Positions 52,037-64,000 of a DNA stretch of 64,000 bases are shown here, in pieces. Origin of the DNA: Nothopassalora personata (taxonomy: Eukaryota > Ascomycota > Dothideomycetes > Mycosphaerellales > Mycosphaerellaceae). The stretch spans positions 4,340,001 to 4,404,000 of the forward strand of contig CM066290.1 of NCBI GenBank assembly GCA_033816765.1, written 5' to 3'. Both the position numbers and the translations under genes were made by a program. Each line of letters starts with the position of its first letter. The stretch's first letter is position 1. The notes under the pieces were generated by a model. That model searched no databases and was not told where the DNA came from. It was given only the letters and a program-made list of their open reading frames with translations.

Positions 52037-52640
52037 AGGGCCTTAGATGCCTTATTTACTAACGATAAGGAAACTCGTAGATTAAGTAAGACCTTTATCT
52101 TTTTCCTTTTTAAGGGGATTATTGACTAGAGAGCGGTTAAGTAGGGAATAGTTACGAAATTAAGCACTAAATTAGAGCTATATACCCTTAGTTACGCCGC
52201 CTTAGAGGTCCTATAGTAGGAGAGGCTTTTTAGTATAGTTACCCTTAAATTAGAGAATCGGATACTACTATACTATAACAACTAGTAGACTATAAGGATT
52301 ATTAAGGCCCTAAATAGTAGAATTAATACTAAGATAAGGCATATAGACGTCTAATAATGCTAGCTTAGGGAACAGTACTAAGTAGGATGCCTTAAAATTA
52401 GCTAGATAAGGACGTAGGAGATAGCCGCGGATGGTCTAACTAAGGTCCTAACTCCTTAATAGCACTAGCGGTTTATTAATTACCTTAATTTAGGAGATTA
52501 GTAAACAGGTATACCCTCGCTTTAATAGCTAGGGGGTACTATCTTTACTTTACTTCTAAAATAAACACTCGTAGTTTATTTAGTTAGGGGCTAAGGACAC
52601 CCTTATAATTAGAAAGGACTAAAGGACTTCTAAGAATAAA
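52037..52640 (+). mobile_element. RIP-degraded Ty1/copia RNase H fragment
   Basis: Ignoring stops, the plus strand ends in a typical copia RNase H C-terminus: RHIDV, then WLREQY, EIAADGLTK and VLTP (about 52330-52470). The element is cut on its left by the LTR of element D and interrupted on its right by the solo LTR at 52646. Confidence 0.6.
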
Positions 52641-52645
52641 ATAAG

Positions 52646-52994
52646 TGTTACGGTTCGGACAAGACAACGTGGAGGAGTCTTACTGGACGGACTATAGCGT
52701 ATCCTGGCAGTCGGATAGGCAGCAGTCGAGCAGTCGTGATCGAGCTACTCGGGTCGACCAGTGACTCACCCGGATCGACCGACTGGTCGACCGACCAGGT
52801 CGTGCTCGACCAACCAGTCGCCAAGACATGGCACTATATAGACGACGCTCTTTTGCAAGTAGATAGGAGCCTCGTGCTCAACTCATTTTAAGTATACACC
52901 ATATACTGTTTGGAACCACTACCTTCATAACTGATTGAGACATCCCTGCAAAGATCCAAGCCCGAGTTGTGATAACGTACAGCGGTTCCTAACA
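52646..52994 (+). repeat. intact solo LTR, 349 bp, with target duplication
   Basis: TGTTACGGTTCGGAC...GGTTCCTAACA flanked by ATAAG at 52641-52645 and 52995-52999. Normal base composition in a RIPped surround marks it as young. The first 13 bp match the start of element D's LTR, suggesting a related family. U3 is rich in GGTCGACC/GACCAG-type inverted words, and a TATA-like ACTATATAGAC lies at about 52832-52842. Confidence 0.88.
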
Positions 52995-52999
52995 ATAAG

Positions 53000-54087
53000 G
53001 CCTATAACTCGTAGCAAAGCTTACCTAACGGTTATACGCACTTATAACGTAATAACCTTATATACTTAGCGTAAATATAGCCTGTATCTAACTTCTTAAT
53101 CCTTCTAGTAACCCTCTCTTTTATAATCTACTTCGTACCGCCGTTAATCTCCTTACTAGGTAGCCCCCTTAGCTTAGTTAGTTACCCTTTAACTACTACC
53201 TTAGGGTACGACTATATCCTAGAACACTAGAACATAAGCATTAGAACTCTTAAAATAGAGCCTATTTTAGATATTAAGACATCTACACTACTCGATTTAG
53301 GTCTAGCCGAGCCTAAGAACGCGCTACCTCTACTAACTATACTAGAAGAAGTACCCTTAAACCCTAGAAATAAGTCTACTATATCTATCGAAGAGTTCTA
53401 ATAACTCCTTAAGGCGAGCTAGGAGATAGGCTACGAATCCGATACTAAGCCGATTAGTAGCCTAAGAAAGAAGTACGGGGTAAAGAAGACCCCTATAAAA
53501 GAGGTATTAGAGGAGAAGCAAAAAGCTTAGAGTAAGGCGTATAAGGACTCTAAGTAGAAGAGCTAACTCTAAAACTACGTCTATAGGTTACTTAGGGCCC
53601 TCGCTAAAGGACGAAGACCTCGCCTCCCTAAATTTAACCTTAGAGAGAAAAATAAAGCCTTTAAGCCTATCCTTAGACTTATTAAGCAATTCTTAGGCAT
53701 CCGTAGCGACCTTAGTAACGATTCTAAGGTAGAAATTAACAAGTAGTCCCTAGATTAGTATAAGAGTACTACTCTAGGAAATAAGGACTATATACCTACC
53801 TATAATATTAATAACCTTACTAAGCTACTTTAGGGTATTTAATAGAGTATAATTAAGTCTATTCTAAAGAAGGGAATAGCCTCTAAGAAGAGAGAGGTAC
53901 CCTAAGACGAAGAGACTAATAAAGAGGAAACCCTAAAGAAGAAAATAAAGGGTACTATTACTAGTTAGGAGGGAGTTATCGAGGACTTTATCTATAAAGT
54001 TAAGGGTAATATAAATAAGGTTATAAAGGATATAAAGGTCCTTAGTGCTAAGATTACTCTACTTAGTTCCTATATAGAGTAAGGGGG
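53000..54087 (+). mobile_element. RIP-degraded unidentified transposon sequence
   Basis: AT-rich DNA that, ignoring stops, reads on the plus strand as a Lys/Leu-rich protein (for example KPISSLRKKYGVKKTPIKEV near 53440). It ends at a purine tract before a probable LTR. I do not recognise the protein; it could be gag-like. Confidence 0.4.
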
Positions 54088-54336
54088 TGTATAAAGCGCT
54101 AGGATAATGCATAGATAGCAGGGTTTAAGGGTAACATAACCTAATTAAGTATAGTAATTGCTTGTCTTTAGGAAATAAGATTAGGCACCTAAATTATAGG
54201 GATTAAGGGCTTCTTATTAAAAGAAGACTTATATAAGCACCTTAAGGGTGCTACTACTTATAATAAACATGGTTTTATACCCTGATTTCTAGACTTAATA
54301 CCCTAGTTCCAAACTTCCATCTCTACTAGTTTCACA
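54088..54336 (+). repeat. probable RIPped LTR
   Basis: It starts TGTATAAAGCGC right after AAGGGGG and ends near TTTCACA, where composition returns to normal. About 249 bp; no partner copy in the window. Confidence 0.4.
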
Positions 54337-57025
54337 CTTAGACTGACGCCGCGATTATGGTGCTAGGAACCAAGCACGTAAACAAGTCAAATGAAGCACA
54401 GCAACTTATCCCAGGCTGCCCAAAGGCCGTGTTAGGCATTAGCTCGGCTTTGTTCCAAACAAAGTGAGACATACGTGCCGTGACATGGTTCAGGGCGGGG
54501 AAAAGAGGCTGTTGCAAGAGCGAGAAGTGACTCTGGAGTGTAAATCTTGGCCGATGATAGATTGCGGACGGGAAGGCCTGAGATCACCGCCAGAACTTCA
54601 GACCGGCATCTGTGACTACGTTCGAAAATTGAACCGGGCGATCGGTAGCAAGATGGCAGGAGAAGGGCTTTGGATGCGAGTCAAAGGATGAACCGGACCG
54701 ACGATCCTAGAGAAGACAGTCGCCGATACTGAGGAAATTGGCATCATAGACAAACATCGTCCGATGAGTCTCTTTGATGATGGTGTGCAATCTGGTACAG
54801 ACGATCCCATGCCAAACCTTGGAGGCAGCAGAACAGACGAGCATTCCGGGTTGATTTGGTGCCAATTCTGCAAGTGATGAAGGTCAAAGGCGTTCCTGGC
54901 AGCTAGTCTAATGCTGCATTTTGCCTCTGAATGTATGGGCGGGCGTGTCTCCTTTATCGTGAGAATGTGCTAGCTCTGGAGTCCATAAGCGTACGGGCAG
55001 CGATCGCATTCGAGGAGCACCAAGCTTTGTCTTGGCGCTCACTTGACACTTTTAAGCCTTGACAACGATGACGCAGTCCAGCTTGGCGGAAGCGAGCTAG
55101 TAGAGCAACTCGTATCGCAGAAGTCTGTCATCCTTGTGTCTATAAGCCAATGCTTCGTCCGGAAGATGTCACAGATGCCAGCAGCGTTCCTGGTTGTCAT
55201 CTTCGGATTCGTCCGCCTATGTTTTGGCTGGCAAAGCAATTTATTTGCAGTCTCGCGCCTGTCACTCAGCTTTGTAGAAGTGCTGTTTGCCAGTGCCTTC
55301 GGCGTGAAATCTTCGGCTCAATGGCTGCAAGGTTGGACGTCGACATGATTGCTGCCAGAAGAGTATTTAGCATTCTGATCTATAACGGCGTTGGTTGTAA
55401 CAGGAAAATTGAACTCATCAGAATTTTGTTCCCTTTGACGGAATTGGCAGTGAACACCTGGGCCAGAACATGAGCGGATGAAGTATTAGATCTGCCCGAT
55501 CAGTCCAGAATATCATCAGCAGCGGCTATCGTAGTACTCGCCGGCTAGAGTTGCATCCTGCTGTCTCAGCGACAACCTCAAGAGACAGCTCTCACATAAA
55601 TTTTGCATGATAGAGACGTTCAATACACGAGAGATATCCCATGCGAGGCACAATAGTAGCTGGACACGATCAATGAAGCTTACAACGTCCAGGAGCATGA
55701 AATGAAGTTCACGATTAAGCTTCCGATACTCGTGTGATAGTCAAGACAAGCAATGCTGTTGCGTTTGCTAGAGAAGCGTCGGAGCACGAGAAGATGCGTG
55801 TTTCCAGGTAGCATTCGGCAGTCGTACTGATCGGTCGGTTTCAGGTCGTCTTGGTGAACATTAAGTCTAGCACGCTAATCGATGATGTTGAGCTGAAGAT
55901 GGCACGACTATCAGCCGTAGTACTGGTGAACATGAAGCGGCCTCGTCAGGAGGATAAGCAGCACACACGAAGCCTGGCGCGCGTCTAGCGCTGTATCAAA
56001 GGCGAAGCGCCATGACCACAAAGTCGTCTAGTGAGGTTGATGCTGTGCTAGGACGGCTGCCACAATGCATTAAAACGACACAGCATGCTCGCACGAGACC
56101 AGTCCCGTTTGGTATTCGTGTGTTGATCAAGACATGGCAGAAGGAAGAGAGGACCAGCAACGACGTGTCTTTGAAGATGCGCATTATCATGCGACGCGAG
56201 CGACGTGGATGGTGCCTCGACTACGGCCTCCTATAGCTTCGGAGACTCGCTGTTGCGTAGAGTGGTGAACATGACGTCTGCACTGCCGCTCCCCGAGCCG
56301 TTCATGCAACATCTTTGCATGAGTACGTCGTCGGACTGCAAGTGCATGGGTTGCCTGCATCGTTGTTTGAGAGCGGCAGGAGACCCTCAGGTACTGTAGC
56401 AGCCTTCTATGTCTCCTGCTGCCGTGCCACTGCTATCAGATCTGGTCTGTCGTCTTCCTCTTTCTGGAAAGCTCTGCACTGCTGTGGGTACGCTAGCTCT
56501 GATGGTTGATGCGGCTCACGGCACGCGACAACCCCATGGAACTCTGCGTCTTCGACGGGCCTCGAGTGTCTCGATGGGTTCGTTCGTGCCCTATGTATCG
56601 CGTCCGAATCGAAACAAGAACGCCGGCGATGCTTCGTGCAGGGTGGAGGTGAGGTACCAGGAGACATGAAGTCATGCCGGGAATACGTGCTGCGGCCCGT
56701 CCGAGGAAATAGACCGCAGGACGTGGAACGATCGATTTCTTTCGCATTGACACACGGCGATAACTTGAGAAAGCTACGATTGTGGCAGACAACAGTCGTT
56801 CGAAAGGTAATAGCAAGCACTGGGACTGTCGGCCGCAGCGCGTGCATCGGGTCTGGATGTTTCATTGCCTTCGCCGGTGCCAAAAGTCAAGACGCCACAG
56901 GGTCCTAGCCATGGATGGGACCGGTCTTTAGTGCCCCAATCGCAAAAGATGAGGTCTGAATAAGACCGTCCTATTGCCATGCAGACGCTGATACTTCACC
57001 GAGCCTTGCTAGTGACAAGCGACTA
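54337..57025. other. 2.7-kb normal-composition region, no supported gene
   Basis: Base composition matches the gene arm. Several frames of 60-160 codons exist on both strands (largest 56407-56883 minus), but none has a motif or conserved-looking pattern and they overlap one another. Probably intergenic DNA upstream of the acyltransferase gene, possibly with gene relics. Confidence 0.45.
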
Positions 57026-58495
57026 ATGACCATGAGAAATTTTTCCGAGGATCTGAACCAGTGCGACGACGAAAATGAGAGCACAGCAAAGCGACATCAA
57101 TGCAGTCACAATTTTGATATATCAACAGAAACACGATCCAGGAATGGCCTCAGGACGAAGCACCTCGACGGACTCCGTGGCTTGGCCGCGTTCCTCGTGT
57201 TCCTACATCATATCACCCCAGACATGACCATGGACGTCCACGAATATGGCTACGGACAAAGCGGACGACACTGGCATTTGACCTCGCTTCCGGTTATCCG
57301 ATTGATCTGGAGTGGTGGCAACGCTGCCGTGCCCGTCTTTCTCATAATCAGTGGCTACGTGCTGAGTATCGGGCCTCTAGACCACTCGCGACACGGGTGG
57401 AAAAGGCATCTACTAGAGTCGGCTGTAAGACGTCCAGTGCGGTTGTACGCGCCAGCACTGGCCATCTCCTTGCTGCATGGAGTGCTTTTGCATGTTCCAG
57501 GACTAATAGCCATCAACCCGAATTCTACTCCCTACCCACAAGGGGATCTGATCGATGAGCTGAGTCTCTTACTTGAGAGTCTCCCGTTCTTCAATCCGTT
57601 TACAACAAACGATGAAGGGGTCCAGTTCCCATATAACGTTGTTTACTGGACACTTCCCGTTGAGCTGAGGGGCAGTCTGCTCATCTATGGATTGTTTTTC
57701 GTCTTTCCGCGTGGCATGTTCAAAAGTAAGAGAGCGTCAGCAATGCTCTCTGGAGTAACATTCCTTGGAGGATACGTCGCCCTGCGAATTACTGCGAGTT
57801 GGACCATGGTGTGCTTCCTATGGGGGTTTATGTTGGCGATATTGGATGCGTGGTCAGCGGAGCAATGTGAGAATGATGCGCCGAAATCGACTTCAATGCT
57901 GCCTTTCCACATAGCGACATCCTCAAACTTCACGGCACCGTATCACGCATCGCCTCCCTTCGTTGCCTGGATTTGCTTCGTGGTCGGACTGTACCTCCTA
58001 TCCGAGCCTGGCTATGCACATCACAGGTTCTCACAGGATACACCAGGTTGGCAGTGGCTGGCTTCTATGACTCCTGCAAGCTTCGGTGACACCGACTTTT
58101 ACAGATACTGGCCAACGATTGGATCCCTCTGTGTTGTATATGGGGTCCTTCGCATCCGTTCATTACAACGTTTCTTCGAATCGCATTTGCTCCAGTCCCT
58201 AGGTCGCATAAGCTTCTCGCTTTACCTCGTCCACTTGCCTTGCAAGCAGATCTTCGCAGACCGCTTTAGGAGCGCCATCGGAGGGTACACCAGTCCAATG
58301 CTCGAAGGGACTATCTGGGATCATACGATGACCATCTCTGATGTGGGTCCTCCTGGTTTAAGCTTACGATACCTCACGATGATAGCTATGACTTTGCCGA
58401 CGATCTTGCTGGTAGCATGGATTGCGACCATTGCTGTTGATCTGCCGAGTATAAGGCTAAGCAAATCGCTAACTAGAAAGCTTAGGTTACGCTAA
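57026..58495 (+). CDS. membrane acyltransferase, acyltransferase-3 family
   Basis: 489 aa, intronless, ATG 57026 to TAA. The N-terminal about 45 residues are hydrophilic. The family signature follows: KHLDGLRGLAAFLVFLHHIT (His pair), then AAVPVFLIISGYVLSIGPL, RRPVRLYAPALAISLLHG and VYWTLPVELRGSLLIYGLFF. About ten hydrophobic segments follow, with LGRISFSLYLVHLPCKQIF near residue 410, the usual C-terminal block. Members move acyl groups onto sugars, lipids or secondary metabolites at membranes; fungal relatives include surface-induced and secondary-metabolite genes, so substrate is unknown. It is the only intact host gene on this side and lies in a 4-kb island between RIPped transposons. Confidence 0.9.
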   Translation: MTMRNFSEDLNQCDDENESTAKRHQCSHNFDISTETRSRNGLRTKHLDGLRGLAAFLVFLHHITPDMTMDVHEYGYGQSGRHWHLTSLPVIRLIWSGGNAAVPVFLIISGYVLSIGPLDHSRHGWKRHLLESAVRRPVRLYAPALAISLLHGVLLHVPGLIAINPNSTPYPQGDLIDELSLLLESLPFFNPFTTNDEGVQFPYNVVYWTLPVELRGSLLIYGLFFVFPRGMFKSKRASAMLSGVTFLGGYVALRITASWTMVCFLWGFMLAILDAWSAEQCENDAPKSTSMLPFHIATSSNFTAPYHASPPFVAWICFVVGLYLLSEPGYAHHRFSQDTPGWQWLASMTPASFGDTDFYRYWPTIGSLCVVYGVLRIRSLQRFFESHLLQSLGRISFSLYLVHLPCKQIFADRFRSAIGGYTSPMLEGTIWDHTMTISDVGPPGLSLRYLTMIAMTLPTILLVAWIATIAVDLPSIRLSKSLTRKLRLR

Positions 58496-58977
58496 TGGCG
58501 GCATTAAGTAGAGACGAAGTTATTTGCAAGACTTCTTATCTTCTATATTAGGAAGGAACAAGCCGATATTAGGACATCTTAGAGTGTTAATTGTGTTAAA
58601 AACTCGTTTCTAATAATTGTTAGAGCGATGTAAGTAGCCGACCCGGAGTTACGATCGATTTATCTTATAACATTGTCTCTAACATTGTAACCTTAAAGGT
58701 ATTACGTAGTCCATTCGATTTTTAGGGAGGGCTATACCTAGGACGATATAATAGAAGCGCTAGTAACGTCTATTTTATAAGATTTATAATATTTTTATAG
58801 AAGATCTAGAGGTTTAGAGTATCCTAAAAGTATATAAACTACTAAGGTATATAACTTCTACTAAACTAACTTTACTTCTATTTAGTTAATATTACTTATA
58901 ATACTATTTATATACTTTCTATATATACTTTACTTAATAACATTATAATTTAAGTATAATTTATTACGTTATAAGTG
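58496..58977. other. AT-rich border sequence
   Basis: Immediately after the acyltransferase gene, composition becomes AT-rich and TAG-rich. No coding signal. Confidence 0.45.
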
Positions 58978-59169
58978 GTTGGAAGTTATAAAATGGGCTT
59001 ATAAAGGTGTTTCAAAAGCAGATAGTAGATTGCATGTGTCTAAGCTAGAATTGAAGGGGCTGCTTATAAAAAGGCTGCAGGTAACTAATTAATGTTACCT
59101 AATTCTTAGCGGCTGCTACCTTAGGTTTAATTAGGCTGTAGCGCCGGTGTACGCTTAGATCGTGACACA
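58978..59169 (-). repeat. probable RIPped copia LTR (3' end of a minus-strand element)
   Basis: On the minus strand AGGGGG is followed by TGTGTCACGATC at 59169, the expected polypurine tract-LTR junction. The far end is uncertain; a TG...CA boundary near 58978 would give about 192 bp. Confidence 0.35.
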
Positions 59170-59453
59170 CCCCCTTAGCTTATGCGGCTTGCAGGTGAAT
59201 AAGCTAATCGTATGTAATCGCGTGCACCCCATCTATTACCTATTACCCCACCTACCCACCTTATAACGTTAGGCTTCGTTACTACGTGCTTATTAGAGCT
59301 CCATTATGAGCTGCACAGTAGGGCGCTAAGTTAGCGTTTTAGGTAAGGCTATTGTCCTAGCCTTACATCCCTATTTACAATCTTACTAAGTCCCTCATAC
59401 TATAGTTAACCTATATAATAGGTTCTGAACGATGTGAATCTTGTCCGGTGGGG

Positions 59454-59540
59454 TGGCTAAGCTGTTCTTATAGTACTAAACGGTAAGGCGTGCTATCTCC
59501 CTACATTTTAACGGACATGTAAGGTTATAGGTTCGAGTCC
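59454..59540 (+). other. A-box/B-box pair (possible tRNA-derived SINE relic)
   Basis: TGGCTAAGCTG (59454-59464) fits an RNA polymerase III A box, and GGTTCGAGTCC (59530-59540) fits the B-box consensus exactly. The flanks cannot form an acceptor stem, so it is not a functional tRNA gene. Confidence 0.3.
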
Positions 59541-62500
59541 TAGGGGTTATTATATCTACTGAATTTATTGCTTAGCCTATCGTCCGCTTTAATGTCCGCT
59601 CCATTATTCTTAATTAAAATCCTAGGTGTTATAGTACGCTATTGCTTCGGTAATTAGGGTGCCTTACTACTATCTACTAATGACCGCGCACATGTAACTT
59701 CGGTTACGGTCTTAGAGAACTCCGCTTCCTACCTTAGGTAGAGATTACTATTTAGCTACGTCCTAGTAGGAACTCTTTTGCCTAATGAAAGGTCTTTATA
59801 GCTTATAAAGGCCTTATCTTTTTACTTAGGGCAAGGGTAATCCTAGCGACGGTAGTGCTATAGGTGCTGCACGCCCAGCGGGTGGAGATGCTGTCTCTAA
59901 GTAAGGTAAGGACGATAATAGAGGCATCGATAATGTTATAACGATCGTTATAATATAGTAACGGAGGTAGTAATAGTAATGCTACTAGTAGCGAGGTTAA
60001 TAGTGTTTTGGCGCCTATGATTAGCTACGCCGTTGTAGGTACTTATGCGCTACACCGCTACTAGTAATAGGGGCGTTTCCGGTCCTTTTGCTATAGGCCA
60101 ATAGGAGTCCGAGAAACACCTAGTAATAATAGTACTAGGGCAGCGCCGGTAAATAGTGGACGCTTGCTCTAGCGGTAGCGGCGCTAGCGGCGCTAGGCGG
60201 TAGTGCGGAGCCGGTAGAGGAGACAGTAGTACCGAACATACTATACAGCCTCTACCGATCCATGTTAGTTAAAGAAAGAGGAAGGGTTTAGAACTAAAGA
60301 GGTGTTTTTATGCAGTCCTACTACTGGTTCCTTCCTGTTTTAGCATAAAAAGGATAAAAGGGAAGTCGCCTCCATCCGAATGCGGAAGGAGAGGCATAAT
60401 GGAAGTAGCGCTTAGTAGTAGCTAATTACTATGTCGTGCATACTATAATGCGCCGAGAAGAGGAGTCCTATAGTTAAAGCCTAGTACTAGTAACTATCGA
60501 GAAGAGCCACTAGTGTAGTAGGCCTACGTATCTTAAGCGTTATTATCACCTCCTAAGGTAATGCGGCTAGTGTTAGCATCTATAGTAGGCGCTAAGGAGC
60601 GTAGATCTACGCCTTCCTTAGCTATGTTAAGTAGCTTCACGAAGTGCTTATACTTTTATAGTAGTAGCAGCTTAGTGAGCCTATCTATAGGCATGTCGTT
60701 AGTATTAAGATACCGAATCTCGATATCTCCTCGTTAGTCTCTCTAGCGGAGCTAATAGTAATAGATGTTAACATAGCGTAGCTTAGTATTAAGCTTTTGC
60801 CCTTACTAGTTAACAAGTCGAATGGTCTAGGTGTTGTTATAGTACAGGTGTGTGCACTAGTTGAACTCGAGATAGATCTCGGCGAAGATACGTTCCTACT
60901 AGATTAGCTCTAATGCCGCTTATAATAGGCTAAGGAGTTCGGCTTCGGTTAAGGACTTAGTAATAGTAATCTACTTAGAGGCTTTATAATCGACTAGTCC
61001 GCCGAATAGCATAAAGATCCATCCGCTAGAGCTAGTCCTATCGACGTTTATGCCGTAGGAGGCATCTAATACGCTAAAGAATTTATAGTTCTTACCGAGA
61101 TGTTTAGGCTAACTGTATAGGCTAGTAATGTGCTTACTAGCGCTATATATAAGGTAGAGGTTCTTAGTCTCTAGGAGGTAGCGTAAGCACTAATCCGTAA
61201 GCTTTAGATATATGTCCGTTAGCTTAGTTAGGTACTGCGAGAGTATAGATAGGGAAAAGGCGATGTCTAGACGTATGTGCGTTACTACGAAGTTTAGAGA
61301 CCTAATACGTTATTAGTACGTAAGGATCTTTATAGCGTCTACGACGTAACCCTCGGGCACCGTCTAGTCGAGGTGTTAATCCACTAGCATATTAGTCTTG
61401 CGTGCGCTAGTGGATATGCTGAACTTAGCGGCGAGCTTCTCTATATAGTCCTCTTATAAGAGCTATAGCAGTCTCTTTTACCGGTCTGGTGTTACCTTAA
61501 TTCCTAAGAACTAGGTTAGATCTCCGAGCTCGTGCATCTCGTATACGTTAAGAAGCTGTTACTTAATGTATGCCGCATAGGCCTTGTTCTTGCGATAGTA
61601 GAGCATAACTAGGTCGTCCACGTAGAAGAAGAACATAACCTTGTCGTTATAATAGATGCACTTAGAGTCTAATAGGGGAACTAGGCCTAAAGAGGAGAGC
61701 GTTGTAGTAAGGGAGTTATACTAAAGGAGAGGGGATTCCTTAAGTCCGTAGAGAGCCTTAACTAGTTTAAGAGCATAGCTAGATCTATCCGATAGTCGGT
61801 CGATTCTAGGAGGTGGTTGTAGGTATATAGTGTACGGTAGGTCCGAATTTAGAAAGGCATTCATAACATTAAACTATTCAGCTTCTAGGTCGAAGCTCGC
61901 GGCTATAGCATAGTAGAGGCGGAACATGCTTACTAGCAGTATAGCGGCGTATATATCTAAGTATATGCCCTATAGATCGCCTCTTACGCATAGCCGGGCC
62001 TTGAAGCTCTTTAGCATACTATACTCATCTAGCTTATACTTATACACCTACTTTAGCGGTAGTGGTGGCTGAAGTTCCTCCTCTTCTTACTAAGCATTAT
62101 AATCCTTCTCTTACTAAGTTGCCTATTTGAATGTGCTAGTAGAGATTACCTTAGTAAACTCCTTAGCTATAGCTTTACGCTATTGTTAGGCGAAGCGGTG
62201 CTTCATAGCGGCACGGTAGTTTAGAGGTTCGGGTGGAAGGTTATCGCGGTACATCGACGTAATGGTGTTAACACGGCGTAGAGGAGAGAAGTCGCGTGTG
62301 CGTTCGGATCGAAGGACATCGTAGTACTTACGGCCTAGATAACGAGGTCTCTAGCGGATGCCCGCTATCTAGCTAATAATAACGTTAGCAACCATAATAT
62401 TGTGTAGAGTATAGTAGAAGTAGGCCGTTCTAAGTCTCTTACCGGATCCGGTGAGGGCGTAATTAGTGTTAGCGGAAAAGTTATCTATTTAGCTAAGTTC

Positions 62501-63490
62501 TTCGAAGGGGATTGTAGGCGGAGCGGTAGCGACATTTAAAGTCGTCGAAGCATCTACTATAAGCTCCTTACGATCTTCCTCTATAAGGGCATCTATTAAC
62601 TGCTATTATAGTGTGTTAATGTACTGTTGTTTAGACGCGTTACTGTTGTTTACCGCGTTATTGTTATAGTTAGAGTTCTCTATACTCTTATTAGTCGCTA
62701 GTTCGACCCCGGATTTGACCTAGTCTCGTAAAAGTGTAGGGGTTATAGCGTCATTTATTAATAGCTAATTAAGTAGCTAGAAACTGCTATCACCTTTAGG
62801 TTAGTTAAATGTTGCTAGCGCTTAGTGTTGTGGCTAGTGTAGTTTATGCCTAAGCAGTAATTGTTAATAGGCGTGTTAACGAGGATTTTAATAGAGCGGC
62901 TACTATTAAGCCTATTCTTCTACCCCCTCGGCCTATACTATGTCCTACTTATAGTAAGCTACATACAGGTCGTAGTACTGTTTAGGCTCTTTAGCCGGTT
63001 CTACTATTGCGATGTTCTTAATAGGGGTTAAGTAACTAGTAGTAAGAATTGATGGGTCGTAGAACGTAGTCTTATTAAAGAGGACGTCCTTTACCCGTAT
63101 AACCCTATCTTTCGATAGGTCCTACACCCTATAGATGTTAGTAGAGTCGTAGCCTACAAGGTATCCGATAAGTGCTCGTTCTTTAAGCTTCTTAGTCTTA
63201 CCTAGTTAAGTAGTGCCATAAATGTACACGTAGGCTAGGCAGCCGTACACTACTATATAGCCCACATTTAGTACCCTACCTATTGCTAATTCGAAGGGAG
63301 TCTTCTAGCCTTTTGATTAGATTAGTAACCGCTAGAGAATGTAGACGGTAGCTACTATGCATTTATTCTAGAGCTTTTTAGGTAGGCGAGCATAAATGCG
63401 GATTGTACGAGACATCGTAATAATGACGCCGCCCGCTCGTTCTACTAGGTCCTAGTTAGACGCGTAGTTAGTAGTGTTATGCCACTTAAT

Positions 63491-63865
63491 TTAATTGTTA
63501 TTAATGGTTAAGCGGAAGGCTGTGCTAATGGCTGCTTTATTATCGCTATAGAAGTAAACAAACCTGCGCCTAATGAAATTAATAAAGCTAAGTAGGCTGT
63601 TAAAGCAAGCTAATACTAATGGTTGGTCCCTATTCTTAATGGTGAATTGAAAGTGCCTATAGGTATCTAAATCGTAGAAATAAACTAGGTAACGATCACT
63701 ATTGTATACTAGTGTAAACTTAGCTAAATCCATGGCTACGTGCCTATAGGGAGTCATTGCTCTAATTGGCTTAGTCCTATTAAACACTTTGTGTGCCTTA
63801 GCTAGGCTATATGCTCTATAATGTGCAGTGAGGGGTGCCTTAGGTGCATTAGGGTTAATAACCAC
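63491..63865 (-). pseudogene. copia integrase core fragment
   Basis: A 124-codon stretch that by chance escaped stops. RHVAMDLAKFTLVYNSDRY, YFYDLDTYRHFQFTIKNRDQ and RRFVYFYSDNKAAI match the copia integrase core around the first two catalytic Asp residues. Flanking sequence in the same frame is broken by stops, so it is a relic of the RIPped element rather than a gene. Confidence 0.75.
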
Positions 63866-64000
63866 CCCCTTAACTCTAAACGGAAGCTAGTTAATGCGTT
63901 TAGCGCTAATATAGCCGAAGATTTAGTACTACTAGCGGCCTAAGAGCTTACGGTGTTTAATAGGGGTCCTACTAGACGTTACTGTACCTTTAGTGCCCCC

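Larger units (their letters stand above)
59170..64000 (-). mobile_element. RIP-degraded Ty1/copia element, continues past the window end
   Basis: Read on the minus strand and ignoring stops: copia integrase (63865-63491 still open; downstream about 63400-62900 with TPFELAIG and LIGYLVGYDS), reverse transcriptase (about 62050-61400, with VYNAFLNSDLPYTVYLQPPP and FFFYVDDLVMLY) and an RNase H-like stretch (about 61000-60700). The order integrase before reverse transcriptase is diagnostic for copia. Gag and the 5' LTR lie beyond position 64000. About 1.4 kb between RNase H and the LTR is unexplained. Confidence 0.75.

Noticed and set aside
56407..56883. 158-codon minus-strand frame upstream of the acyltransferase gene
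   Set aside because: Overlaps several equally long frames on both strands and shows no domain or conserved pattern.
59447..59550. A functional tRNA gene around the A/B boxes
   Set aside because: The 5' and 3' acceptor strands do not pair (GGTGGGG against GGGTTAT).

Overview
The window is nuclear DNA of a filamentous ascomycete (Pezizomycotina, most likely a Dothideomycete). The evidence is short GT-AG introns of about 50-85 bp, typical fungal housekeeping genes, Ty3/gypsy chromoviruses, and long AT-rich blocks full of TAG/TAA codons. Those blocks look like the product of repeat-induced point mutation (RIP, CpA to TpA). Everything here was read by eye; no database search was run.

Layout. 1-14.3 kb is an ordinary gene-rich arm: a partial and possibly broken small gene running off the left end, a class II aldolase/adducin-like enzyme whose start codon abuts a 39-unit ATG microsatellite, a 302-aa fungal protein of unknown function, mitochondrial Mn superoxide dismutase (3 exons), the acidic hinge subunit of complex III (QCR6, 4 exons), a protein with a DNMT1-type replication-foci domain, and a TruB/PUS4 pseudouridine synthase divergent from it. 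The arm ends in a truncated, frameshifted fragment of a DUF1680/GH127-like glycosidase. 14.8-54.3 kb is a nest of retrotransposons. RIP-degraded gypsy and copia copies form the substrate, and three apparently un-RIPped Ty3/gypsy chromoviruses sit in it. Element 1 (17008-23717, TSD GCGAA) and element 2 (25572-32711, TSD ATCTA) are plus-strand; element 3 (34657-41956) is minus-strand with no TSD. Two intact solo LTRs (25074-25265, TSD CCGGT; 52646-52994, TSD ATAAG) are also present. 54.3-58.5 kb is an island of normal composition with one membrane acyltransferase gene. From about 59 kb to the end is a RIP-degraded minus-strand Ty1/copia element.

How the pieces work. All three intact elements have a primer-binding site just inside the 5' LTR that is the exact 9-10 nt reverse complement of a stretch inside their own LTR. 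That is the signature of Tf1/sushi-type self-priming rather than tRNA priming. Element 1 has one fused gag-pol frame. Elements 2 and 3 separate gag and pol by a -1 shift, each with a heptamer, a 5-nt spacer and a hairpin spanning the gag stop.

The most unusual feature lies between pol and the 3' LTR of element 1: an apparently spliced gene on the antisense strand (about 22427-23304). It has six short introns that resemble one another and a Cys pattern matching a Zn(2)-Cys(6) cluster. Antisense orientation would let its introns survive a retrotransposition cycle.
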